Of a stretch of DNA of 7,991 nt, positions 1 to 3,913 are shown in pieces. A program made the translations under genes and the position numbers. The DNA comes from Candidatus Delongbacteria bacterium (GTDB lineage Bacteria; Delongbacteria; UBA4055), in NCBI GenBank assembly GCA_016938535.1, contig JAFGUL010000027.1, forward strand, positions 1-7,991, written 5' to 3'. The notes under the pieces are model-generated. The model worked only from the letters and a program-made list of their open reading frames with translations. It made no database searches and had not been told where the DNA came from. The number at the start of each line of letters is the position of its first letter. Positions within the stretch are counted from its first letter, which is position 1.

Positions 1-357
1 ATATCCCTGCATGTTCCCGCTGAAAGAATTAAAATATGTATGATCATCAGGGTCGTACTCATAAACATCGAATTCGAAGATCACGCTCTTGTTTACCATT
101 GATGAATGTAAATAGGCAGAGACGAGATTTTTGTTTGCGGTGCTGATAAGGAAAGACAATTCTAACGGGTCGGTATAACCGCCGGCCCAGTATGCTGAAC
201 TCATAACGCCTTCAACATCAAGAGATGAAGGATAATTAATAGGATCATAGACTGTAAGGTCGTTCGAGAGAAGAACAGACTCACCAAGCATCATGTGTGT
301 CACGTGACCGACAGGGGGTTTGATGGTCAGTTTCAAAATAAAATCCCTGAAGGACAT
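1..357 (-). pseudogene. Body of an unrecognised secreted protein, out of frame with its signal peptide; continues past window edge
   Basis: An open frame runs leftwards on the minus strand from ATG at 357 to the window edge (119 codons, no stop). It begins MSFRDFILKL and contains the segments TIKPPVGHVTHMMLGE and FEFDVYEYDPDDH. I do not recognise the family. An in-frame stop (TAA, 372-370) lies just upstream and no ribosome binding site precedes the ATG at 357. A good signal peptide with a strong ribosome binding site starts at 448 in another frame. The simplest reading is one gene broken by a one-base frameshift between about 372 and 340, where A5 (read on the minus strand, 367-363) and T4 runs are candidate slip sites. 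Removing one A from the A5 run would join the signal peptide to this frame. Whether it is a real pseudogene or a sequencing error cannot be told from here. An independent gene starting at 357 is possible but less likely. Confidence 0.5.
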
Positions 358-448
358 CACAGTTTTTACTTACGTCCGCTTTGGTATTCTGCGCGGATAA
401 AGGAATACATATAAGCATTATTGCCAGCACTTTCAAAACCCTTTTCAT
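281..448 (-). CDS. N-terminal signal-peptide fragment of the same frameshifted secreted protein
   Basis: From ATG at 448 the minus strand encodes 55 residues ending at TGA (283-281). Residues 1-19 (MKRVLKVLAIMLICIPLSA) are a textbook Sec signal peptide: K/R start, hydrophobic core, and an S-A end before Q20 as a likely signal peptidase I site. A GGAGG ribosome binding site lies at 460-456, 7 nt before the ATG, so this start is well supported. After about residue 28 the frame loses plausibility and stops, while the overlapping frame starting near 369 stays open to the window edge. I read this as the 5' part of a disrupted exported-protein gene. A functional 55-aa secreted peptide is the alternative. 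Confidence 0.5.
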   Translation of the reverse strand: MKRVLKVLAIMLICIPLSAQNTKADVSKNCDVLQGFYFETDHQTPCRSRDTHDAW

Positions 449-475
449 CTCTGATCCTCCGCTGTTTTTTTGAAA

Positions 476-504
476 AATATAATAAAATTATTACATGTAA
501 ACAA
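476..504 (-). promoter_or_regulatory. Predicted sigma-70-like promoter for the minus-strand secreted-protein gene
   Basis: Read on the minus strand, TTGTTT (504-499), a 17-nt spacer and TATATT (481-476) form a reasonable -35/-10 pair. They lie just upstream of the GGAGG and ATG at 448. The region is very A+T rich, so chance matches are easy. Confidence 0.4.
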
Positions 505-552
505 GGCAAAAAATCTACATCTCACACCCCATATTCTGCATTTCGTCGGACT

Positions 553-585
553 TTGATAGGAAAGGCTCCATAGTTTTAGTAAATT
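553..585 (+). promoter_or_regulatory. Probable promoter of mini-gene copy 1
   Basis: TTGATA (553-558), an 18-nt spacer and TAGTAA (577-582) make one candidate promoter. The AGTAAATT core around 579-585 is conserved in all three repeat copies, which supports a promoter or other cis function here. The exact -10 register is uncertain: TAGTAA or TAAATT. Confidence 0.35.
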
Positions 586-626
586 ACATGTGTAATTGAA
601 ATAAACAGATAAAAAAGGAGCATAAA

Positions 627-746
627 ATGCAGAACTATAAAGAAAACAATATCAAAGCTGAAGACCAGAAACAGATAGAAAAAATAGACATCAGATTCAA
701 GTTCAGGAATCAGATGAGCAAACACAGAAGGTCATTCGGTTTCTAA
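627..746 (+). CDS. Small basic repeat-encoded protein, copy 1 (39 aa)
   Basis: This short ORF begins MQNYKENNIKAED and ends KHRRSFGF. It is strongly basic, with no signal peptide or transmembrane segment. An AAGGAG site at 615-620 lies 6 nt before the ATG, and a hairpin/T6 terminator follows 45 nt after the stop, so the unit is a complete monocistronic gene. Compared with copy 2, 15 codons differ and 7 of these differ synonymously (for example ATC/ATT, GCT/GCC, TTC/TTT, AAT/AAC). This points to selection on the peptide. The shared core across copies is NYKEN, then A-E-x-x-K-x-I-x-K, then D-x-x-FKFR, then HR. I recognise no family. It could be a nucleic-acid-binding or regulatory small protein, but nothing in the sequence proves a role. 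Confidence 0.7.
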   Translation: MQNYKENNIKAEDQKQIEKIDIRFKFRNQMSKHRRSFGF

Positions 747-752
747 AGCACG

Positions 753-768
753 GAGAAAACCACTTCTC
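753..768 (+). other. Small hairpin between mini-gene stop and terminator, copy 1
   Basis: GAGAA (753-757), a 6-nt loop and TTCTC (764-768) form a 5-bp hairpin in the 3' UTR. The same arms with a different loop occur in copy 2 (1927-1942) but not in copy 3. The stem is weak on its own. Confidence 0.35.
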
Positions 769-791
769 ATAACTCACTCCTCAACGGAAAA

Positions 792-815
792 GGTCTCAGA
801 AATGAGGCCTTTTTT
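792..815 (+). terminator. Intrinsic terminator of mini-gene copy 1
   Basis: GGTCTCA pairs with TGAGGCC (7 bp, one G-T pair) across a GAAA tetraloop, followed by T6 at 810-815. An A-run before the stem can pair with the T-run. It is a textbook Rho-independent terminator and separates the mini-gene from the next operon. Confidence 0.9.
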
Positions 816-828
816 ATTGCCACATCAT

Positions 829-857
829 TTGATTTTAGCAGAATTAATTCGTATATT
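829..857 (+). promoter_or_regulatory. Predicted sigma-70 promoter of the nucleotidyltransferase cassette
   Basis: TTGATT (829-834), an exact 17-nt spacer and TATATT (852-857) lie just after the copy-1 terminator and 25 nt before the ATG at 883. The cassette therefore seems to carry its own promoter rather than rely on read-through. Confidence 0.6.
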
Positions 858-882
858 TATCAATTAAATCAAGGCTGTTATT

Positions 883-1431
883 ATGAATATGGCTCTCGCA
901 CTGAATAAGCTTAAAAATTTCTTCGAGGAAGAAAAGATTCCGTACATGGTTTTCGGCGGTTTGGCTACAGGTGTTTACGGATACGAGCGGATGACTTATG
1001 ATATTGATATTAAAATTCTGCATGAGGTTACTGAAGATTCACTTAACGAACTTGTCATAAGACTGAGTACAGTGTCGAATATTTTACCGAAAGATCCCGT
1101 TTCTTTTATAAGGAAAACAATGGTTTTGCCTATTGAGGTCGAGGCAGTCAAAGCTGATATTGTTTTTACCGGTCTGGAATATGAGATCGAATCAATAAAC
1201 AGAGCTCAGCAAAAAGAACTTTTCGGAATTATGGTTAAAGTGATCGCTGTAGAGGATCTTATCGTTCAAAAGTCTATTTCGGAAAGGGATAAAGACTGGC
1301 AGGATATAGAAAATCTGATAAATTTCAACGCATCGCTTGACTGGCAATATCTTTTGAGACAGATAAATATTTTCTCTGAGATTCTGGACAAACCTGAAAT
1401 GCTGACTAAAATCGGGAAGATGAGAAAATGA
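883..1431 (+). CDS. AbiEii/DUF6036-like nucleotidyltransferase, probable toxin-antitoxin or defence component
   Basis: This 182-aa protein has the features of a polymerase-beta-type nucleotidyltransferase. GG at residues 25-26 is followed by D40-I-D42, and A-D92-I-V can supply the third metal-binding acid. The later segment VEDLIVQK (123-130), then R135-D-K-D138 and D141-I, is the pattern seen in AbiEii-like and DUF6036-type nucleotidyltransferases. Family members transfer nucleotides to RNA or protein, and many act in toxin-antitoxin or phage-defence pairs; which applies here is inference. The active-site acids look intact. The start at 883 has a weak AAGG 8 nt upstream; ATG at 889 is an alternative. 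The stop overlaps the next ATG by 4 nt, implying translational coupling. Codon use is visibly more A+T rich than in the ATPase genes, consistent with an accessory origin. Confidence 0.75.
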   Translation: MNMALALNKLKNFFEEEKIPYMVFGGLATGVYGYERMTYDIDIKILHEVTEDSLNELVIRLSTVSNILPKDPVSFIRKTMVLPIEVEAVKADIVFTGLEYEIESINRAQQKELFGIMVKVIAVEDLIVQKSISERDKDWQDIENLINFNASLDWQYLLRQINIFSEILDKPEMLTKIGKMRK

Positions 1432-1688
1432 AAGCCGAAGAAGTCAGGGAATATTTGAATAAACTTAAGAAATTCAATGAGTGGGAGCTTGAACAGAAAA
1501 AAAATTACGATCCTCAGGTTTGCGTTGAAAGAGTTGCTGCTCTGTATGAGTTTGGAATTAAAGTATTCTCTCAGGAAAGTATCGAAAGGAATCATCAGGA
1601 GCATTTAGAAAGCCTGATCTTTGTTCAGAGTCAATTCATGAAAATTAAAGAAATGTTATCTCACAAAAACAGAAATAATCGCATTTAA
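1428..1688 (+). CDS. Small helical partner protein of the nucleotidyltransferase (86 aa), unknown function
   Basis: The ATG overlaps the preceding stop (ATGA, 1428-1431), so the gene is coupled to the nucleotidyltransferase and very likely acts with it. The 86-aa protein is charged and predicted mostly helical. It begins MKAEEVREYLNKLKKFNEWE and has one cysteine, no signal peptide and no membrane segment. I do not recognise its family. By analogy with two-gene nucleotidyltransferase modules it may be the cognate antitoxin, toxin or substrate. No HEPN R-x4-H motif is visible, so it is not an obvious HEPN toxin. The stop lies only 3 nt before repeat copy 2, and no terminator sits between them. 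Confidence 0.7.
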   Translation: MKAEEVREYLNKLKKFNEWELEQKKNYDPQVCVERVAALYEFGIKVFSQESIERNHQEHLESLIFVQSQFMKIKEMLSHKNRNNRI

Positions 1689-1731
1689 ACACATCTCACA
1701 CCCTCATATCTGCATTTCATCGGACTTTGGT

Positions 1732-1759
1732 TTGAACGACTCTGTATTTTAAGTAAATT
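1732..1759 (+). promoter_or_regulatory. Probable promoter of mini-gene copy 2
   Basis: TTGAAC (1732-1737), a 16-nt spacer and TAAATT (1754-1759) align with the same elements of copy 3. The AGTAAATT core is conserved in all copies. The spacing is slightly short, so confidence is modest. Confidence 0.35.
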
Positions 1760-1801
1760 ACCTGTGTGCAAGAAAAGAAAATATAAAAAAAGGAGCTTAA
1801 A

Positions 1802-1921
1802 ATGAAGAACTATAAAGAAAACAATATTAAAGCCGAAGCCCTGAAACAGATAGAAAAAATTGACATCAGATTTAAATTCAGGAACGAGATAAAAAAACAC
1901 AGAAGGTCATTAAGTTTTTAA
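1802..1921 (+). CDS. Small basic repeat-encoded protein, copy 2 (39 aa)
   Basis: The ORF begins MKNYKENNIKAEALKQIEK and ends KKHRRSLSF. It has the same length as copy 1 and matches it at 31 of 39 residues by hand alignment. AAGGAG at 1790-1795 sits 6 nt before the ATG, identical spacing to the other copies. Many differences from copy 1 are synonymous, and all copies keep an open frame of 38-39 codons, supporting a real protein. The middle D-I-R-F-K-F-R segment is the best conserved after the N-terminal NYKEN. Function is unknown. Because the preceding operon has no terminator, read-through could also deliver its transcript into this gene. Confidence 0.7.
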   Translation: MKNYKENNIKAEALKQIEKIDIRFKFRNEIKKHRRSLSF

Positions 1922-1925
1922 GAAC

Positions 1926-1943
1926 TGAGAACACAGCTTCTCA
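1926..1943 (+). other. Small hairpin between mini-gene stop and terminator, copy 2
   Basis: TGAGAA (1926-1931), a 6-nt loop and TTCTCA (1938-1943) form a 6-bp stem equivalent to the one at 753-768 in copy 1. The arms are kept while the loop sequence changes. Confidence 0.35.
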
Positions 1944-1967
1944 TAAATTCACTCCATAGTGATGAAT

Positions 1968-1990
1968 TCCCGGAAATGCGGGGCTTTTTT
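1968..1990 (+). terminator. Intrinsic terminator of mini-gene copy 2
   Basis: TCCCG pairs with CGGGG (five pairs, one T-G) across a GAAATG loop, followed by C and T6 (1985-1990). It is shorter than the copy 1/3 terminator and of different sequence, but occupies the same place. Confidence 0.8.
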
Positions 1991-2004
1991 AATGCTAAAA
2001 TCCT

Positions 2005-2032
2005 TTGAAAAACTCGAAATATTACTTATATT
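2005..2032 (+). promoter_or_regulatory. Predicted sigma-70 promoter of the mntA-hepT cassette
   Basis: TTGAAA (2005-2010), a 16-nt spacer and TATATT (2027-2032) lie directly after the copy-2 terminator and 27 nt before the TTG start at 2060. The -10 is identical to that of the first cassette's promoter. Confidence 0.6.
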
Positions 2033-2059
2033 AGAACTCAAATAAGCAGGGAGGACAGA

Positions 2060-2329
2060 TTGTCAAAAAAAATGGATATAGAAACGATTAAATTACTGGC
2101 GGATAAGTTCAAAGTCAGCGAGGTATATCTCTTCGGCTCTTCTGTTCTTGACTACGAAAAAGCTCATGATATTGATATCGGCATAAAAGGTTTGAAACCC
2201 GGTAGATTTTTTGAATTTTATGGTAAATTGTTTATGAATTTAAGTAAGCCTGTTGATCTTGTGGATATGGATGAAGAAAATTCTATAAACAGGATAATTC
2301 TCGAAGAAGGTGAAAGAATTTATGGATAA
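2060..2329 (+). CDS. mntA: MntA-like minimal nucleotidyltransferase antitoxin
   Basis: This 89-aa protein is a minimal nucleotidyltransferase. G26-S27-S28 is followed by D37-I-D39, and D66 in PVDLVDM can serve as the third metal-binding acid. MntA proteins of this type neutralise a partner HEPN toxin by transferring AMP to a tyrosine next to its R-x4-H motif (known from studied MNT-HEPN pairs). The catalytic residues appear complete. The start is a TTG with a GGGAGG ribosome binding site at 2049-2054, 5 nt upstream; ATG at 2072 is a less well placed alternative. The next gene overlaps the end of this one, so the pair is a tight antitoxin-first operon. The symbol mntA here refers to the antitoxin, not to the manganese transporter. 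Confidence 0.85.
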   Translation: MSKKMDIETIKLLADKFKVSEVYLFGSSVLDYEKAHDIDIGIKGLKPGRFFEFYGKLFMNLSKPVDLVDMDEENSINRIILEEGERIYG

Positions 2330-2744
2330 TGTCAGGCTCAAATTAGAAATCGAGATAGAAAATATTGATTCGGTCATTCAGATACTTTTAGAACAGTTAG
2401 GCAAAAAAGACAGAAGTAAATTAGAACTCGCAGGTATTGCTACTTATATTCACAACTTTTACAACGGAATTGAGAATATTCTAAAACAAATACTAAAAAC
2501 AAAGAATATTTCGATAGAAGGTTCAGCGTATTGGCATAAGGAACTGTTGGAAAAAGCAATTAAGCATAAATTAATCAGCGAAAATCTTGCTGAGATTTTA
2601 TCAGAATTTATGTCATTCAGGCACTTTTTTGTTCATTCTTACAGCTTCATTCTTAACGAGAAGAAACTTGATCAGCTCCACAAAAAAGTGTTTAATACTT
2701 ATGAAGAATTCAAGAAAGAGATCCAACCATTTATAGTACATTAA
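2322..2744 (+). CDS. hepT: HepT-like HEPN-family ribonuclease toxin
   Basis: From ATG 2322 the protein is 140 aa, mostly helical, and carries R100-H-F-F-V-H105-S-Y107. This is the R-x4-H-x-Y motif of HepT toxins: R and H form the RNase active site, and Y is the residue AMPylated by MntA in characterised systems. The ATG overlaps the mntA stop by 8 nt (ATGGATAA). An upstream in-frame GTG at 2310 would add four residues but has no better ribosome binding site. Length and helix-rich composition fit HEPN domain proteins. The toxin seems intact: no stop or frameshift is seen. No terminator follows, and repeat copy 3 begins 11 nt after the stop. Confidence 0.85.
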   Translation: MDNVRLKLEIEIENIDSVIQILLEQLGKKDRSKLELAGIATYIHNFYNGIENILKQILKTKNISIEGSAYWHKELLEKAIKHKLISENLAEILSEFMSFRHFFVHSYSFILNEKKLDQLHKKVFNTYEEFKKEIQPFIVH

Positions 2745-2795
2745 TCCAATAGCAGCATCTCACACCCCATATTCTGCCATTCGTCGGACTTTGGT

Positions 2796-2823
2796 TTGAA
2801 AGGTTCTAAATATTTAGTAAATT
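2796..2823 (+). promoter_or_regulatory. Probable promoter of mini-gene copy 3
   Basis: TTGAAA (2796-2801), a 16-nt spacer and TAAATT (2818-2823) occupy the same position as in copy 2. An alternative register is TTGGTT with TAGTAA. Confidence 0.35.
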
Positions 2824-2865
2824 GCCAGTGTAATTGAAATAATCAGATAAAAAAAGGAGCTTAAA

Positions 2866-2982
2866 ATGAAGAACTATAAAGAAAACAAATTGACTGCAGA
2901 AGACAGAAAAGAAATAGCAAAAGTTGACATGAAATTCAAATTCAGACAGTCAATGTTCAGATCACACAGACACCTGATCTAA
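2866..2982 (+). CDS. Small basic repeat-encoded protein, copy 3 (38 aa, divergent)
   Basis: The ORF begins MKNYKENKLTAEDRKEIAK and ends RSHRHLI. NYKEN, A-E, K-x-I-x-K, D-x-K-FKFR and HR are kept from the other copies, but most other positions differ and the C-terminus has changed by small whole-codon gains and losses. The AAGGAG site (2854-2859) and its 6-nt spacing are unchanged. Keeping the frame despite this divergence argues for a translated product. Role unknown. The divergence could mean a paralogue with a different specificity. Confidence 0.7.
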   Translation: MKNYKENKLTAEDRKEIAKVDMKFKFRQSMFRSHRHLI

Positions 2983-3020
2983 AGAAACTCCATCATCACA
3001 ACTCACTCCTCAACGGAAAA

Positions 3021-3044
3021 GGTCTCAGAAATGAGGCCTTTTTT
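3021..3044 (+). terminator. Intrinsic terminator of mini-gene copy 3
   Basis: GGTCTCA, a GAAA loop and TGAGGCC are followed by T6 (3039-3044), identical to the copy-1 terminator. The ATG at 3031 lies inside this hairpin, which argues against it as the start of the next gene. Confidence 0.9.
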
Positions 3045-3049
3045 ATTTC

Positions 3050-3078
3050 TTGATTTGAGCGGATTTTTGTCGTACTTT
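3050..3078 (+). promoter_or_regulatory. Possible promoter of the DUF6901-like gene
   Basis: TTGATT (3050-3055), a 17-nt spacer and TACTTT (3073-3078) lie between the copy-3 terminator and the gene. The -10 match is weak. If used, transcription would begin near 3085, upstream of the GGGAGG at 3097-3102 but after the in-frame ATG at 3082. Confidence 0.3.
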
Positions 3079-3105
3079 TCGATGCTGAACGGTAAAGGGA
3101 GGTAT

Positions 3106-3813
3106 TTGAAAACGATTGAGTACATATTCAGATTCGACGACGGCACGAAAAAGGACTTTCTTTTTGAATGGGATAAGGATACTGTCGAGCTTAAAGGTAT
3201 CAAATCTCTTTCGGAACTTCCTGCGTGGACTGATCTTGATTTTCATAAATGTTCTCACTGTCCGCTGGATTCCTCAAAGGTTAAAAGCTGCCCTCTCGCT
3301 GCTTCTCTGGTCAATATGGTTCAGTATTTTGACGGGTTAAAATCTTTCGAGAAAGTTCATCTCCAGGTCAATATGGAAGGGAAATCTATAACGCAGGATT
3401 CGACGGTTCAGAAGGCGGTCAGCGCGATGATGGGTCTTGTATCGGCGGTTTCAGGCTGTCCTCACCTAGCATTCTTCAAGCCTATGGCATATTTCCACCT
3501 GCCTCTCGCGGATAAGGAGAACACGATCTACAGAGCTGCGTCAATGTATCTTCTCGCACAGTATTTTCTTGCAAAGGAAGGCAAAAATCATGAAGTGGAT
3601 CTTAAGGGACTCAATAAAATATATAAAAATATCAGCGTGGTGAATTCCTCAATGGCTGACAGGATAAGGGAGGCTTCCGAGACTGATTCTGCGATCAACG
3701 CAATAGTGACTCTGGACATATACGCAAAAACTGCACCTTTTTATATTGATTCTTCTCTGAAGAACCTCAAAAATCTCTTCGGTTCGTACTTTAATTACGA
3801 TATTTTACAGTAA
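3106..3813 (+). CDS. DUF6901-like conserved protein of unknown function
   Basis: The frame encodes a 235-aa soluble protein starting (M)KTIEYIFRFDDGTKK. From memory it matches the DUF6901 family, whose members share an FDDG start, a W-T-x-L-D segment, a C-x2-C...C cluster and an S-G-C-P-H...K-P-M...F-H-L-P block. Here these include C49, C52, C62, C118, H120 and H131; the Cys/His set hints at metal binding, but this is inference. I chose TTG 3106 because GGGAGG (3097-3102) precedes it, although the 3-nt spacing is short, and because family similarity begins there. In-frame ATGs at 3082 and 3031 lack ribosome binding sites, and 3031 is inside a terminator hairpin. The gene has no visible operon partner: repeat copy 3 lies upstream and the ATPase promoter downstream. 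Confidence 0.75.
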   Translation: MKTIEYIFRFDDGTKKDFLFEWDKDTVELKGIKSLSELPAWTDLDFHKCSHCPLDSSKVKSCPLAASLVNMVQYFDGLKSFEKVHLQVNMEGKSITQDSTVQKAVSAMMGLVSAVSGCPHLAFFKPMAYFHLPLADKENTIYRAASMYLLAQYFLAKEGKNHEVDLKGLNKIYKNISVVNSSMADRIREASETDSAINAIVTLDIYAKTAPFYIDSSLKNLKNLFGSYFNYDILQ

Positions 3814-3822
3814 AAAAACATC

Positions 3823-3851
3823 TTGACAATTAAACCCTAATAAATTTTATT
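3823..3851 (+). promoter_or_regulatory. Predicted sigma-70 promoter of the V-type ATPase operon
   Basis: A perfect TTGACA (3823-3828), a 17-nt spacer and TTTATT (3846-3851) would start transcription near 3858, leaving a leader of about 55 nt before atpE. A perfect TATAAT also occurs at 3890-3895 but lacks a good -35 and would start inside the ribosome binding site. Confidence 0.5.
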
Positions 3852-3872
3852 TAGCTGCGTTGAAACACGCGT

Positions 3873-3889
3873 ATTAATTAAAAATTAAT
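3873..3889 (+). promoter_or_regulatory. A+T-rich inverted repeat in the ATPase leader
   Basis: ATTAATT (3873-3879), AAA and AATTAAT (3883-3889) form a 7-bp palindrome 24 nt before the atpE start. It could be an operator or a weak mRNA hairpin, or just chance in A+T-rich DNA. Confidence 0.25.
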
Positions 3890-3913
3890 TATAATAGCCG
3901 GAGACAGAAAAGA

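Larger units (their letters stand above)
518..818 (+). repeat. Mini-gene repeat, copy 1 (about 300 bp)
   Basis: This is the first of three direct copies (518-818, 1692-1990, 2756-3047). All three share a start beginning CATCTCACACCC, a conserved CGGACTTTG element, AGTAAATT, an AAGGAG ribosome binding site, a 38-39-codon ORF and a terminator. The last 48 nt (771-818) are identical to 3000-3047 of copy 3, while the ORF is closer to copy 2. No terminal inverted repeats or transposase are visible, so this is not an obvious insertion sequence. Confidence 0.85.
1692..1990 (+). repeat. Mini-gene repeat, copy 2
   Basis: This copy has the same layout as copies 1 and 3 (CATCTCACACCC start, CGGACTTTGG, AGTAAATT, AAGGAG, ORF, terminator). 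Its last part, after the 3' UTR hairpin, differs from the 48-nt tail shared by copies 1 and 3 and has a different terminator stem. It begins 3 nt after the stop of the 86-aa gene. Confidence 0.85.
2756..3047 (+). repeat. Mini-gene repeat, copy 3
   Basis: Leader and tail are very similar to copy 1, with 3000-3047 identical to 771-818. The ORF, however, is the most divergent of the three, and the small 3' UTR hairpin is missing. This mosaic pattern suggests recombination between copies. The copy ends directly in the 5' region of the DUF6901-like gene. Confidence 0.85.

Noticed and set aside
1685..1900. 71-aa hydrophobic ORF on the minus strand across mini-gene copy 2
   Set aside because: It is antisense to an A-rich coding region, which gives F/L-rich translations by base composition alone. 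It has no good ribosome binding site, and the sense frame shows selection.
627..2982. Type I toxin peptides (hydrophobic toxin with antisense RNA)
   Set aside because: The encoded peptides are basic and hydrophilic with no transmembrane segment, unlike known type I toxins, and no clear antisense promoter was seen.
518..3047. Integron cassette array with attC sites
   Set aside because: The alternation of cassettes and repeats is suggestive, but the repeats contain a full gene, run about 300 bp, and show no paired RYYYAAC/GTTRRRY core sites or imperfect palindrome typical of attC. No integrase is in the window.
518..3047. Insertion sequence, MITE or CRISPR
   Set aside because: There are no terminal inverted repeats, transposase or clear target duplications, and copies are too few, too long and too widely spaced for a CRISPR array.
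3031..3105. ATG at 3031 or 3082 as start of the DUF6901-like gene
   Set aside because: The first lies inside the repeat's terminator hairpin and neither has a ribosome binding site; family-like sequence starts near 3106. Kept as alternatives in the gene entry.
3890..3895. Perfect TATAAT as the atpE promoter -10
   Set aside because: No acceptable -35 lies 16-18 nt upstream, and transcription would begin near 3902, cutting off the GGAGA ribosome binding site. The TTGACA site at 3823 is a better candidate.
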